From the NCBI RefSeq assembly GCF_009765165.1, contig NZ_VLNU01000001.1, positions 496,001 through 560,000 on the forward strand: 64,000 nucleotides of DNA, read 5' to 3'. Made by a program: the position numbers and the translations under genes. Shown piece after piece: positions 1-7,846 of the stretch. The DNA is from Lysobacter panacisoli. GTDB taxonomy: Bacteria > Pseudomonadota > Gammaproteobacteria > Xanthomonadales > Xanthomonadaceae. The notes beneath the pieces were generated by a model. That model saw only the letters and a list, made by a program, of their open reading frames with translations, did no database searches and was not told where the DNA came from. Positions within the stretch are counted from its first letter, which is position 1. The number at the start of each line of letters is the position of its first letter.

Positions 1-450
1 CTGCACCGTCTGGATGTAGCGCTGGCGCTCGACCGTGATGCGATTCTCGGTGCCTTCCAGCTGTGCCTGCAGCTGCAGGAAGTTCTGGTCGGCCTTGAGC
101 TGCGGATAGTTCTCGCTGACCACCAGCAGGCGGCCGATGGCGCTCTGCAGTTCGCCCTGCGCCTGCTGGAACTGCGCCAGCGACGCGGGATCTTCGGCAT
201 TGACGTTGATGCTGCCCACGCGCGAACGCGCTTCGGTCACCTGCGTCAGCACCTGCTGCTCGTGGCTGGCGTAGCCCTTCACCGTCGCGACGAGGTTGGG
301 CACCAGGTCGGCACGGCGCTTGTAGACATTGAGCACCTGCGACCAGGCGGCCTTCACCGCTTCGTCCTTGCTCTGGATGGTGTTGTAACCGCAGCCGCTC
401 AGCATGGCGACCAGCACGACCAGAACGAACGCTTGCACCAGACGGATCAT
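1..450 (-). CDS. lemA: LemA family lipoprotein (partial, C-terminus outside window)
   Basis: About 150 residues are visible and the C-terminal part lies beyond the window edge. The protein starts with a lipoprotein signal peptide: hydrophobic residues 5-17 followed by the lipobox LSGC with Cys20, so the mature protein is probably anchored in a membrane facing the periplasm. After it comes the helical LemA region, including YNTIQSKDEAV, a segment resembling the usual VPNLV stretch (LVPNLVATVKGY), and a long amphipathic helix rich in Gln. The ATG at 450 is preceded by a strong GGAGG Shine-Dalgarno about 8 nt upstream. LemA proteins are usually about 190-200 residues, so roughly 40-50 are missing here. 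The exact role of the family is poorly defined. Confidence 0.88.
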   Translation of the reverse strand, partial: MIRLVQAFVLVVLVAMLSGCGYNTIQSKDEAVKAAWSQVLNVYKRRADLVPNLVATVKGYASHEQQVLTQVTEARSRVGSINVNAEDPASLAQFQQAQGELQSAIGRLLVVSENYPQLKADQNFLQLQAQLEGTENRITVERQRYIQTVQ

Positions 451-550
451 GGGGGTTTCCTCCGTGACGTTGGCCGGCATTGCATCACCGACCGCGCCGG
501 TGCGCAATGGAGGCTCGGGCAGCGAAGTTACGATCGCGTTAGGCCGCAAC

Positions 551-580
551 GAAAACGGCCCTCCACCAGGGAGGGCCGTC
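551..580 (-). terminator. Intrinsic terminator after terC-like gene
   Basis: A perfect 10-bp inverted repeat (arms 555-564 and 570-579, 5-nt loop) is followed on the minus strand by a short T tract (complement of the AAAA at 552-555) and lies about 25 bp beyond the stop of the TerC gene. This is a textbook Rho-independent terminator in the direction of that gene. Confidence 0.8.
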
Positions 581-603
581 GCGTGTGCGGATGGCGTCGC
601 TGC

Positions 604-1338
604 TTACTCCGGCTGCAGCCGGCGCTGCGCGCGCCGCTTGGCCCACAGGTTGAGGCATTCCACCAGCGCCGAGAAACCCATCGCGCCGTAGATGTAACCC
701 TTCGGGATGTGCAGGGCGAAGCCGTCGAAGATCAGGTACACGCCGACCAGGACGATGAAGGCCAGCGCCAGCATCTTGATGGTGGGGTTGGTGTCGATGA
801 AGTGGCCCAGCGGCTTGGACGCGACCAGCATCACCACGACCGCGAGCAGGATCGCCGCGACCATCACCGGCAGGTGGTTGGCCATGCCGACCGCCGCGAT
901 CACCGAGTCCAGCGAGAACACGATGTCGATCACCGCGATCTGGGCGATCACGCCCATGAACGACGCCTTCGGCTTGGTGTGGATGTCCTCTTCCTCGGGC
1001 TCGCCGATGATGAGGTCCTTGATCTCCATCGTGCCCTTCACCAGCAGGAACGCGCCGCCGAGGATGAGCACGAGGTCGCGGATCGAGATGCCCAGCCCGA
1101 ACAGGTTGAACAGCTCGTGGGTGAGTCCGGCCAGCCACGCCAGCGTCATCAGCAGCGCGATGCGGGTCAGGCACGCGACCGCGATGCCGAACTTGCGCGC
1201 CTTCTCGCGCTGCGAGTACGGCAGCTTGCTGACCGCGATGGAAATGAAGACGAGGTTGTCGATACCGAGCACGATTTCGATCGCGCTCAAGGTCACCAGG
1301 GTGATCCACACCTGCGGATCGGTCAGCATCTCAACCAT
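604..1338 (-). CDS. TerC family integral membrane protein
   Basis: The 244-residue protein belongs to the TerC/YegH/YkoY integral membrane family, implicated in metal efflux or metal homeostasis near the secretion machinery. Visible marks are the IEIVLGIDNLVFI motif near the N-terminus and the second family signature DIVFSLDSVIAAVG, both with intramembrane acidic residues typical of cation handling. About seven hydrophobic segments alternate with short loops, and an acidic GEPEEEDIH loop sits mid-protein. I chose the ATG at 1338; a TTG one codon upstream is possible but less likely. AGGA lies about 9 nt upstream. No tellurite-resistance neighbours are present, so a role in tellurite resistance should not be assumed. 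Confidence 0.88.
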   Translation of the reverse strand: MVEMLTDPQVWITLVTLSAIEIVLGIDNLVFISIAVSKLPYSQREKARKFGIAVACLTRIALLMTLAWLAGLTHELFNLFGLGISIRDLVLILGGAFLLVKGTMEIKDLIIGEPEEEDIHTKPKASFMGVIAQIAVIDIVFSLDSVIAAVGMANHLPVMVAAILLAVVVMLVASKPLGHFIDTNPTIKMLALAFIVLVGVYLIFDGFALHIPKGYIYGAMGFSALVECLNLWAKRRAQRRLQPE

Positions 1339-1383
1339 CAATCGGGTTCCTGAACTTGTAAGACTTCAACGGCACGAATTCGA

Positions 1384-1764
1384 TCACAGCACCCGGGGCA
1401 GCAGGATCGCGCCCCAGGTCAGCACCACGTTCATCATCACCACGAACACCGCCGCCGAACCCATGTCCTTGGCGCGACCGGCCAGTTCGTGGAACTCGGG
1501 GCCGTAGCGTTCGATGACCGCCTCGACCGCGGAGTTGAGTAGCTCCACGCTGAGCACCAGCAGCATCGAGCCGATCATCAGCACGCGCTCCACCGGGGTC
1601 TGCCCGAGCCACCAGCCGACCGGGGCAAGGACCACGAACAGGTAGACCTCCAGGCGGAACGAGGATTCGTGCAGCCACGCGGCGCGAAGCCCCTGCATGG
1701 ACCACTTGGTCGCCTTGAAGATGCGCGCGGGACCGCGCGGCAGATGACCGAACGCGTCAGCCAT
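1384..1764 (-). CDS. dgkA: Diacylglycerol kinase
   Basis: This 126-residue inner-membrane enzyme phosphorylates diacylglycerol to phosphatidic acid, recycling lipid released during membrane-derived glucan or LPS modification. It has the size and three-helix plan of DgkA. The signature is clear: VELLNSAVEAVIERYG (about residues 73-88) with the conserved Glu, Asn and Glu residues, then AGRAKDMGSAAV (residues 95-106). The N-terminal amphipathic part carries the usual basic stretch. A longer frame exists upstream, but residues before the ATG at 1764 are arginine/proline-rich without family similarity, so the short start is preferred. Two GC-rich hairpins lie in the leader. Confidence 0.9.
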   Translation of the reverse strand: MADAFGHLPRGPARIFKATKWSMQGLRAAWLHESSFRLEVYLFVVLAPVGWWLGQTPVERVLMIGSMLLVLSVELLNSAVEAVIERYGPEFHELAGRAKDMGSAAVFVVMMNVVLTWGAILLPRVL

Positions 1765-1782
1765 GATCGGACTCAGGCGGTC

Positions 1783-1828
1783 GGCCGGACGGACCGGCCG
1801 CACACGGCGATCACCGGCCGGAGGCCGG
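1783..1828 (-). repeat. Pair of GGCCGG/CCGGCC hairpins in the dgkA leader
   Basis: Two short inverted repeats with the same 6-bp arms stand next to each other: 1783-1799 (5-nt loop) and 1814-1828 (3-nt loop). They lie 19 to 64 nt upstream of the dgkA start codon, so they would fall in its leader RNA if transcription starts further upstream. No T tract follows. In such GC-rich DNA chance formation is possible. Confidence 0.4.
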
Positions 1829-2062
1829 GTGCGGGCGACGGGGCGCTCGCGGGGTGGTTCGAAGCGACGATCGGCATGGCGGTCGTGGATTGGGAAAGGC
1901 GCCGGCGTGCCGCGGCAGGGGGCCGATTTTGCCACAAGGCCCCGGCCACTGCCCCGGCCCCCTGCCATCGGTTGGGCGGGCTGTCATGTCGGCGTAGCGC
2001 GTTTTTCGCGTCCCGTTAGCGGCCCCGCGCCTAGCCTGAGCGGCCCGTCCGGAGGTCGCGCC

Positions 2063-2365
2063 ATGTCCCACTGCGCATTGCTGGCCCGCCTGGAGGCCAA
2101 GCCCGGCAAGGAAGAGCAGCTCGAACAGTTCCTGCGCAGCGCCCTGCCGCTGGCCGAGGCCGAGCCCGGCACCCGCACCTGGTTCGCCCTGCGCTTCGGA
2201 CCGAGCTCGTTCGGCATCTACGACACCTTCGACACCGAGGCCGGTCGCCAGGCCCACCTCGACGGCCCCATCGCCGCCGCGCTGATGGCGCGCGCCGACG
2301 ACCTGCTGTCGCAACCGCCGCAGATCGACCGCGTCGACCTGCTGGCGAGCAAGCTTCCGCACTGA
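2063..2365 (+). CDS. ABM-like dimeric alpha/beta-barrel protein
   Basis: A 100-residue protein with the beta-alpha-beta pattern of the antibiotic biosynthesis monooxygenase (ABM/YgiN-like) ferredoxin-like fold. Visible features are the first strand HCALLARLEAKPGKEEQLEQ, a helix with LPLAEAEPGTRTWFALR, and FGIYDTFDTEAGRQAHLDG, which is the usual strand-helix core of the family. The ATG at 2063 has a GGAGG eight nucleotides upstream, whereas the long upstream in-frame extension lacks similarity and is rejected. Members range from true monooxygenases to stress-linked proteins without known substrate, so no reaction can be given. It is followed after 19 nt by the VOC gene and is probably co-transcribed with it. 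Confidence 0.8.
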   Translation: MSHCALLARLEAKPGKEEQLEQFLRSALPLAEAEPGTRTWFALRFGPSSFGIYDTFDTEAGRQAHLDGPIAAALMARADDLLSQPPQIDRVDLLASKLPH

Positions 2366-2384
2366 CCCGCCCAAGGAGGCGAAC

Positions 2385-2861
2385 ATGGCCGTACCCAGCA
2401 CCCCCGAGGGCTACCACAGCGTCACGCCCTACCTGATCGTCGACGACGCGAGCCGCGCGCTGGACTTCTACCGCGACGCGCTCGGCGCGGAGGAAACCTT
2501 CCGCCTGCCGATGGGCGGCAAGATCGGCCATGCGGAAATCCGCATCGGCGATTCAATGCTGATGCTGTCGGATGAATGGCCCGACATGGACGCGTTCGGC
2601 CCGAAGCATCGCGGCGGCGCGACGAGCAGCTTCGTGATCTACGTACCCGACGTCGATGCGTCGTTCGACCGCGCGGTCAAGGCGGGCGCGAAGGTCGACC
2701 GCCCTGTCGAGAACCAGGCCTGGGGCGACCGCATGGGCACGATCGTCGACCCGTTCGGACACAAGTGGAGCTTCGCCACGCACGTCGAGGACGTGTCGCC
2801 GGAGGAACTCAAGCGGCGCATGGACGAGTGGTCGAAGCAGCAGGCGGGTTTGACGACCTGA
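2385..2861 (+). CDS. VOC family protein (PhnB/glyoxalase-like)
   Basis: A 158-residue vicinal-oxygen-chelate protein of the PhnB-like type. The N-terminal VTPYLIVDDASRALDFYRDA strand-helix unit, GHAEIRIGDSMLML in the middle, and the C-terminal TIVDPFGHKWSFATHVEDVS are characteristic of this subgroup, in which the helical tail after the last strand begins with a PEEL-type motif. Many members are annotated as glyoxalase or bleomycin-resistance proteins, but the PhnB-like subgroup has no firmly known substrate. An AAGGAGG Shine-Dalgarno stands about 7 nt before the ATG. It probably forms a two-gene unit with the ABM-like gene just upstream. Confidence 0.88.
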   Translation: MAVPSTPEGYHSVTPYLIVDDASRALDFYRDALGAEETFRLPMGGKIGHAEIRIGDSMLMLSDEWPDMDAFGPKHRGGATSSFVIYVPDVDASFDRAVKAGAKVDRPVENQAWGDRMGTIVDPFGHKWSFATHVEDVSPEELKRRMDEWSKQQAGLTT

Positions 2862-2928
2862 GAGGGCTGCAGGCGCTCAGCAATCCCTTTCCCTTCGGTC
2901 GCCGCGAGGGGAGGAGGAAAACCAACGC

Positions 2929-3948
2929 TCACTCTTCGTGGATCGCCGTGCCCCGGCTGCCATCCGGCTTGATCCAGCCCCGGAACATGCTGCCGCTGTT
3001 GAACGGCATCGCGATGTTGCCGTCGCGATCCAGCGCGATCGCGCCGCCGTCGCCGCCCGCGGCGGGGACGATCTTGTTGATCACCTCGTCTGCGGCGGTC
3101 TGCAGTGAATCGCCTCGATAGGCCACGCGCGCGCAGATGTCGTGCGCGACCGCGTTGCGGATGTAGAACTCGCCCCACCCGGTGCCCGACACACCGCAGC
3201 GTTCGTCCGCCCAGGTGCCGGCGCCGATGATCGGCGAATCGCCGACACGGCCCCACTTCTTGTTGGTCATGCCGCCGGTACTGGTCGCCGCGGCGATGTG
3301 GCCGTGCGCGTCCAGTGCGACCGCGCCGACGGTGCCGAAATACGTCGGCGCATCGCCGTCGCTGTTGCGCGCCGCGCGCTTGCCTTTCGCGGCTTCCTCG
3401 CGCTGCGCCTTCTCCAGCTGCTGGCGACGCTTGTCGGTGTCGAAGTACGAATTGGGCACGCGCTCGATGTCGCGCTGCGTGTCGGCGAAGGCTTCCGCAC
3501 CCGCACCGGCCAGCATCACGTGCGGGCTGCGCTCCATCACCGCACGCGCGAGCTTGATCGGGTTCTTGATCGTGGTGACGCCGGCGACCGCACCGGCGCG
3601 GCGCGTGTGGCCTTCCATGATCGATGCATCCAGCTCATGGCCGCCCTTGGCGTTGAACACCGCGCCCTTGCCGGCGTTGAACTGCGGCGCGTCCTCCATC
3701 ACCAGCACCGCCGCGGTCACCGCGTCGAGCGCGCTGCCACCGCTGCCGAGCACGGCGTTGCCGGCATCGAGCGCGCGGTTGAGTGCGGCGTGGTACGCCT
3801 TGTACTCCTCCGGCGTGATCGCATCCTTCGGCACGAAACCCGCGCCGCCGTGGATGACGAGCGCGGTCTTCGGCGTGGCGGGCCGATCGGCGGCGTGGGC
3901 GTTCGCGGTCATGGCGGCAAGGGCGAGCAGCGGGATCAGCAGGCGCAT
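2929..3948 (-). CDS. iaaA: Isoaspartyl peptidase / L-asparaginase (Ntn-hydrolase, secreted)
   Basis: A 339-residue plant-type asparaginase. Such enzymes cleave isoaspartyl dipeptides and often asparagine after autoproteolysis into alpha and beta subunits. The start ALVIHGGAGF is the family's N-terminal strand; the catalytic threonine is about residue 206 in FGTVGAVALD and becomes the N-terminus of the beta subunit; the substrate-binding GRVGDSPIIGAGTWAD and the GTGWGE loop follow. An N-terminal signal peptide (hydrophobic residues 3-14, likely cut after the AHA at 17-19) suggests a periplasmic enzyme. The ATG at 3948 was chosen because it opens directly on this signal peptide. The linker before the catalytic Thr is rich in Lys, Arg and Glu, as expected for a cleaved loop. 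Confidence 0.9.
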   Translation of the reverse strand: MRLLIPLLALAAMTANAHAADRPATPKTALVIHGGAGFVPKDAITPEEYKAYHAALNRALDAGNAVLGSGGSALDAVTAAVLVMEDAPQFNAGKGAVFNAKGGHELDASIMEGHTRRAGAVAGVTTIKNPIKLARAVMERSPHVMLAGAGAEAFADTQRDIERVPNSYFDTDKRRQQLEKAQREEAAKGKRAARNSDGDAPTYFGTVGAVALDAHGHIAAATSTGGMTNKKWGRVGDSPIIGAGTWADERCGVSGTGWGEFYIRNAVAHDICARVAYRGDSLQTAADEVINKIVPAAGGDGGAIALDRDGNIAMPFNSGSMFRGWIKPDGSRGTAIHEE

Positions 3949-4116
3949 GGCGGTTCGGGATTCCGGATGAGCGCCGAGCATAGCGCCCGCACCGCGGCGG
4001 CGGAGTGCGCGCCGCCGCGATCGCGACGGAGCCAGGGTTACCCGGCTCCTGCGACAACTTCGCATGGTGCGTACGGCGACGGTTAAGCACGATGGACGTG
4101 GCCTGTCCTGGGCCTC

Positions 4117-4167
4117 GCCCCGCCGCGCGATACCCCCCTTGTCGCGCGGTGGGGCGTACTCTTTTTT
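4117..4167 (+). terminator. Terminator-like hairpin with T tract on the plus strand
   Basis: A 14-bp inverted repeat (arms 4117-4130 and 4142-4155, one G-T mismatch, 11-nt loop) is followed by CTTTTTT at 4161-4167 on the plus strand. Both flanking genes (iaaA and the MacB-like permease) run on the minus strand, so the T tract faces the wrong way for them. The A-rich side overlaps the permease stop codon. It could still form a stem at the 3' end of the efflux operon mRNA. Confidence 0.55.
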
Positions 4168-5407
4168 ACTGCTGCCGCAGCGCCTCGATCGGATCCAGCT
4201 GCGATGCCTTGCGCGCCGGGTAGTAGCCGAAGAACAGGCCGGTCATGATCGAGAACGTCGCCGCCAGCGCGATCACCTGTCCGTTCAACGCCACCGGCAA
4301 CTCGCTGAACTTGCCGACCAGCACCGCGCCAGCCACGCCGATCACGATGCCCAGCGCGCCGCCGATGAGCGAGATCAGCATCGCCTCGGCGAGGAACTGC
4401 CGGCGTACGTCCGACGGCCCCGCGCCCACTGCCATGCGCAGGCCGATCTCGCGGATGCGCTCGGTCACCGACACCAGCATGATGTTCATGATGCCGATGC
4501 CGCCGACGATCAACGAGATCGTCGCGACCGCGCCGAGCAACAGCGACATCAACCGCGTCGTCGCCGTACGCGTGGCGACGATCTCGGAGATGTTGCGGAC
4601 GTTGAAGTCGTCCTCCTCACCCGGCTTGATGCGATGGCGCTGGCGCAGCAGCGCTTCGACCTCGCCCTGCGCGTAGCTCAGATCCTTGGCGTCGGCGACG
4701 GTCATCGCGATCTGCATCACCGCGCCCGACGGCAGGCCCATCGCACCCATCAGGCGACGACGCGCGGTCTGCAGCGGCACCATCACCACGTCGTCCTGGT
4801 CCTGGCCGAAACCGCCCTGCCCCTTAGGCTTGAGCGTACCGACCACGGTGAACGGCACGCGGCCGAGGCGGATCGTCTGGCCGATGCCGGACTCTTCGCC
4901 GAACAGCGTGCGTCGCACCGTCTCGCCGAGGATCACCGACTTGGCGGCGCTGGTGTAGTCCTGCGCGTCGAAGCCGTCGCCGTTGGCGACGATCCAGCCG
5001 TTGATGTCGAAGAAGTCCGCCTGCACGCCCTGCCAGCTGGTCGATGCGTTGTTCTCCGCGTACACGACCTGGGTGTTGCCGCGCAGTGCGCCGGCGACGT
5101 ACTGCACTTCCGGGATCTCCGCTCGGATCGCGTCGACGTCGCCCTCGTTGAGGGTGAAGAAGCTCGCCGAACTCATGCGCACGCCACCGCCGCCGGGACC
5201 GCGACCCGCGCCCGGACTGATGTCGAGGCGCTGCGAACCCAGGCCCGAAACCATCTTGTCGATTTCCTGCTGCGTGCCCTGGCCCACCGACACCATCACG
5301 ATCACCGCGGCGATGCCGATGATCACGCCCAGCGAGGTCAGCGCGCTGCGCATCCAGTTGCCGCGCAGCGCGTAGACGGCGGTGCGCAGGATGTCGGAGA
5401 AGTTCAT
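4166..5407 (-). CDS. macB: MacB-type ABC transporter permease
   Basis: A 413-residue ABC permease with the MacB_PCD-plus-FtsX layout: TM1 near residues 22-45, a large periplasmic domain, then three C-terminal membrane segments (about 285-400) containing GGIGIMNIMLVSVTERIREIGLR, the conserved cytoplasmic coupling region cited here only in part (TERIREIGLR). Unlike E. coli MacB, the ATPase is a separate gene immediately upstream. With the adaptor gene it should form a tripartite pump exporting substrates from the periplasm through a TolC-like channel; the substrate is unknown. Its ATG overlaps the ATPase stop by 4 bp (ATGA), implying translational coupling. It is the last gene of the operon. 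Confidence 0.9.
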   Translation of the reverse strand: MNFSDILRTAVYALRGNWMRSALTSLGVIIGIAAVIVMVSVGQGTQQEIDKMVSGLGSQRLDISPGAGRGPGGGGVRMSSASFFTLNEGDVDAIRAEIPEVQYVAGALRGNTQVVYAENNASTSWQGVQADFFDINGWIVANGDGFDAQDYTSAAKSVILGETVRRTLFGEESGIGQTIRLGRVPFTVVGTLKPKGQGGFGQDQDDVVMVPLQTARRRLMGAMGLPSGAVMQIAMTVADAKDLSYAQGEVEALLRQRHRIKPGEEDDFNVRNISEIVATRTATTRLMSLLLGAVATISLIVGGIGIMNIMLVSVTERIREIGLRMAVGAGPSDVRRQFLAEAMLISLIGGALGIVIGVAGAVLVGKFSELPVALNGQVIALAATFSIMTGLFFGYYPARKASQLDPIEALRQQ

Positions 5408-6120
5408 GCCGCGCCCTCCGCGTGCAGTTCGCCGTCACGCATCACGTAGATACGGTCGGCGTGCGCGGCGACGTCGGCGTCGTGGGTGATCAGCACGACC
5501 GTGTGATCCTCGTCGCGCAGGTGCTTGAACAGCGACAGGATCTCCTCCCCGGTGCGGCTGTCGAGCGCGCCGGTGGGTTCGTCGGCGAGCAGGATCGGCG
5601 GTCGGTTGATCAGCGCGCGCGCGATGGCGACGCGCTGCTGCTGGCCGCCGGAGAGTTCGGTGGGCCGATGCCCGACGCGCTCGCCCAGGCCCACCGCGAC
5701 CAGCGCCTCGCGCGCACGATCGAGGCGTTCGTGTGGTGGCACGCGCGCATAGCCCAGCGGCATCGCGACGTTCTCCAGCGCGGTCATGCGCGGCAACAGG
5801 TTGAAGCCCTGGAAGACGAAGCCGATCTTGTCGCGCCGCAGGATCGCCAGCTCCTCGGGATCGAGCGTGGACACGTCCACCCCGTCGCACTCGTAGGTGC
5901 CGGCGGTGGGCGTGTCGAGGCAGCCGATCAGGTTCATCAGCGTGGACTTGCCCGAGCCCGACGGACCCATGATCGCGACGAATTCGCCGCGATCGATGCG
6001 CAGGTCGACGTCGCGCAAAGCCAACACTTCGGCTTCGGTGTGCGCCGAGTAGGTCTTGCACAGGCCGCGCGTGCGGATCACCGGCACCGCGATTTCGTTC
6101 GCCACGGCGGACACGCTCAT
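5404..6120 (-). CDS. ABC transporter ATP-binding protein (MacB/LolD type)
   Basis: A 238-residue cytoplasmic ATPase that powers the neighbouring MacB-like permease. All motifs are present: Walker [10 protein letters not shown] (52-60), Q-loop Gln104 in FQGFNLL, signature LSGGQQ (156-161), Walker B ILLADE (176-181), D-loop SRTGEE context, and H-loop His213. The N-terminal loop containing [15 protein letters not shown] is the form seen in LolD/MacB ATPases. The start at 6120 is fixed by an ATGA overlap with the stop of the adaptor gene; a longer frame upstream overlaps the adaptor coding sequence and is rejected. The stop overlaps the permease start in the same way, so the three genes are one transcription and translation unit. 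Confidence 0.93.
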   Translation of the reverse strand: MSVSAVANEIAVPVIRTRGLCKTYSAHTEAEVLALRDVDLRIDRGEFVAIMGPSGSGKSTLMNLIGCLDTPTAGTYECDGVDVSTLDPEELAILRRDKIGFVFQGFNLLPRMTALENVAMPLGYARVPPHERLDRAREALVAVGLGERVGHRPTELSGGQQQRVAIARALINRPPILLADEPTGALDSRTGEEILSLFKHLRDEDHTVVLITHDADVAAHADRIYVMRDGELHAEGAA

Positions 6121-7679
6121 TCCTTCGCCCGTTCGCCGGTGACCACTGCATCGCCCGGCTTGAGGTCGCCGCCGGAGATTTCGGTGCTGGTGCCGTCGCT
6201 GGCACCGATGCGCACCATCACGCGCTGCGCCTTGCCATCGACCAGCCGATACAGCGGCGCGCGCTTGGCGGTGAGCTGCGCCGACAGCGCGGCGTCCCAT
6301 TGCTTCTTCTGCGCGTCGTCGAGCGTGGCGCGGAACGTGGCGAAATCTTCCTTCAGGCGTTCGGCCATGCGCTGGCGCATCTGTGCCTGCATGTTGCCCG
6401 CACCACTGCCTCCCATCACGACCATGCCGGGCGGACCGCCGCGACCACCGCCACCACCACCGCCGAACAGGCGATTGCCGCCGCCCTGCTGTGCGGCCTG
6501 GGCCTGGCGCGCTGCCTGGCGTGCGCGGATCGCTTCGGCCGCGGTGTCGAACGCGGCCTGCTGGTCGGCGTTCAACTTCAGCGTGGACGCGGTGCGTGCG
6601 AGGTCGTCGATCACGCCCGAGCCACCACGCGGACCGCCAGCCTGCGGCGTCGCATTGGCCGCAGCGTCGCCTTCATCGGCGGGCTTGTAGCGCAGCGCCG
6701 CGTTGGAAACCTTGAGCACGTCGTCGCGACGGCTGACTTCGATTTCGGCGTTGACCGTCAGTCCGGGCAGCAGCGTGCCGTCGCTGTTGTCCACGGTCAC
6801 CACCACGGGGTATGTCACGACATTGCTCGTCGTCGTGGCCGACAGGCGAACCTGTTCGACCGTGCCGCGGAACTGGCGATCGGGGAAGGCATCGACGGTG
6901 AACGACACGTTCTGTCCCGTGCGCACCTGGCCGATGTCGGCCTCGTCCACCGCCAGTTCGATTTTCATCTTCGCCAGGTCTTCGGCGATGGTGAAAAGTT
7001 CCGGCGCCTGCAGGCTCGCGGCGACGGTCTGGCCGGGCTCGATGCTGCGCGTGAGCACGACGCCGTCGACCGGCGAGCGGATCACCGTGCGATCGAGATT
7101 GACCTGCGTGGTCAGCGTGGAGGCCGACTGCTGGCGGATCGAGGCCTGTGCCGCGTTGACCTGCGCGCGCGCCTGGTCGAGCGCGGCCTTGGCCAGATCG
7201 ACGTCACTGCGCGCGACCAGCTGGCGCGCACCGAGATCGGCCTTGCGCTGGTAGTCGAGCTCGGCGTTGAGCAGTGTCGCCTGCGCCTGCGATAGCGATG
7301 CGCGCGCGCTGGCGATCTGCGCGTTGCCCTGCGCGATCTGCGCTTCGTAGGTCTTGGGATCGATGTGCGCGATCACCTGGCCCTTCTTGACCGGGTCGTT
7401 GTAGTCGACGAGCACGTCGGTGACCTGGCCGGAGACCTGGCTGCCGACGGTGACCGTGGAGATCGCGCTGAGCGTGCCGGTGGAGGAGATCGCCACGCGG
7501 ATGTCGCCGCGCTCGACCGGCACCGTGCGGAACGCGCCGGATTCGACCGCGGCTTCGCGCTTGCGGTAGGCGTAGACGCCGCCCGCGGCGAGCACGAGCA
7601 CGACGGCGGCGACGATGCCGTGGCGGATCCACGGCGTGGGCTTGCGGGGCGTGCGGGAGGCGGGGCGGGCTGCGCTCAT
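6117..7679 (-). CDS. macA: MacA-like periplasmic adaptor with internal glycine-rich/helical insert
   Basis: A 520-residue membrane-fusion protein, first gene of the MacAB-type operon. It has one N-terminal membrane anchor (about 20-38), a lipoyl/barrel-sandwich half (GSQVSGQVTDVLVDYNDPVK), a long coiled-coil hairpin (about 110-185), the second lipoyl half (IRSPVDGVVLTRSIEPGQTV) and a beta-barrel (about 240-320). It is much longer than typical MacA (about 370): residues roughly 330-470 are an insert containing two helical stretches (LKLNADQQAAFDTAAEAIRA and RATLDDAQKKQWDAALSA) around a glycine/arginine-rich linker. The end (APLYRLVDGKAQRV...GDAVVTGERA) is the usual membrane-proximal domain. 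The two-component system upstream may control it (inference). Confidence 0.9.
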   Translation of the reverse strand: MSAARPASRTPRKPTPWIRHGIVAAVVLVLAAGGVYAYRKREAAVESGAFRTVPVERGDIRVAISSTGTLSAISTVTVGSQVSGQVTDVLVDYNDPVKKGQVIAHIDPKTYEAQIAQGNAQIASARASLSQAQATLLNAELDYQRKADLGARQLVARSDVDLAKAALDQARAQVNAAQASIRQQSASTLTTQVNLDRTVIRSPVDGVVLTRSIEPGQTVAASLQAPELFTIAEDLAKMKIELAVDEADIGQVRTGQNVSFTVDAFPDRQFRGTVEQVRLSATTTSNVVTYPVVVTVDNSDGTLLPGLTVNAEIEVSRRDDVLKVSNAALRYKPADEGDAAANATPQAGGPRGGSGVIDDLARTASTLKLNADQQAAFDTAAEAIRARQAARQAQAAQQGGGNRLFGGGGGGGRGGPPGMVVMGGSGAGNMQAQMRQRMAERLKEDFATFRATLDDAQKKQWDAALSAQLTAKRAPLYRLVDGKAQRVMVRIGASDGTSTEISGGDLKPGDAVVTGERAKE

Positions 7680-7846
7680 GAGACTCGTTTGTAGGGTTAT
7701 GCCGGCGCTAACGCACCGGCGGCGCCACGGTTGACAGCGTCGGCGCCGGATCGTTCAGTCGGCGCATCGTGTCACGGGGCCGTGGGCGGACCAAGGTCTG
7801 GATGCGGGATCGGCCGCAAGCGTCGCAGCGCGGCCCGACGCGGGAC

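Noticed and set aside
262..1353. 363-residue plus-strand frame over terC
   Set aside because: Asp/His/Arg-rich antisense product; the minus strand encodes clear LemA and TerC proteins.
1765..1968. N-terminal extension of diacylglycerol kinase
   Set aside because: Residues are Arg/Pro-rich with no similarity to DgkA, and the ATG at 1764 gives the normal family length.
7731..7759. TTGACA on the plus strand near 7731 as a promoter
   Set aside because: The position 17 bp downstream reads TTCAGT and it would drive antisense transcription into the kinase gene; chance match.
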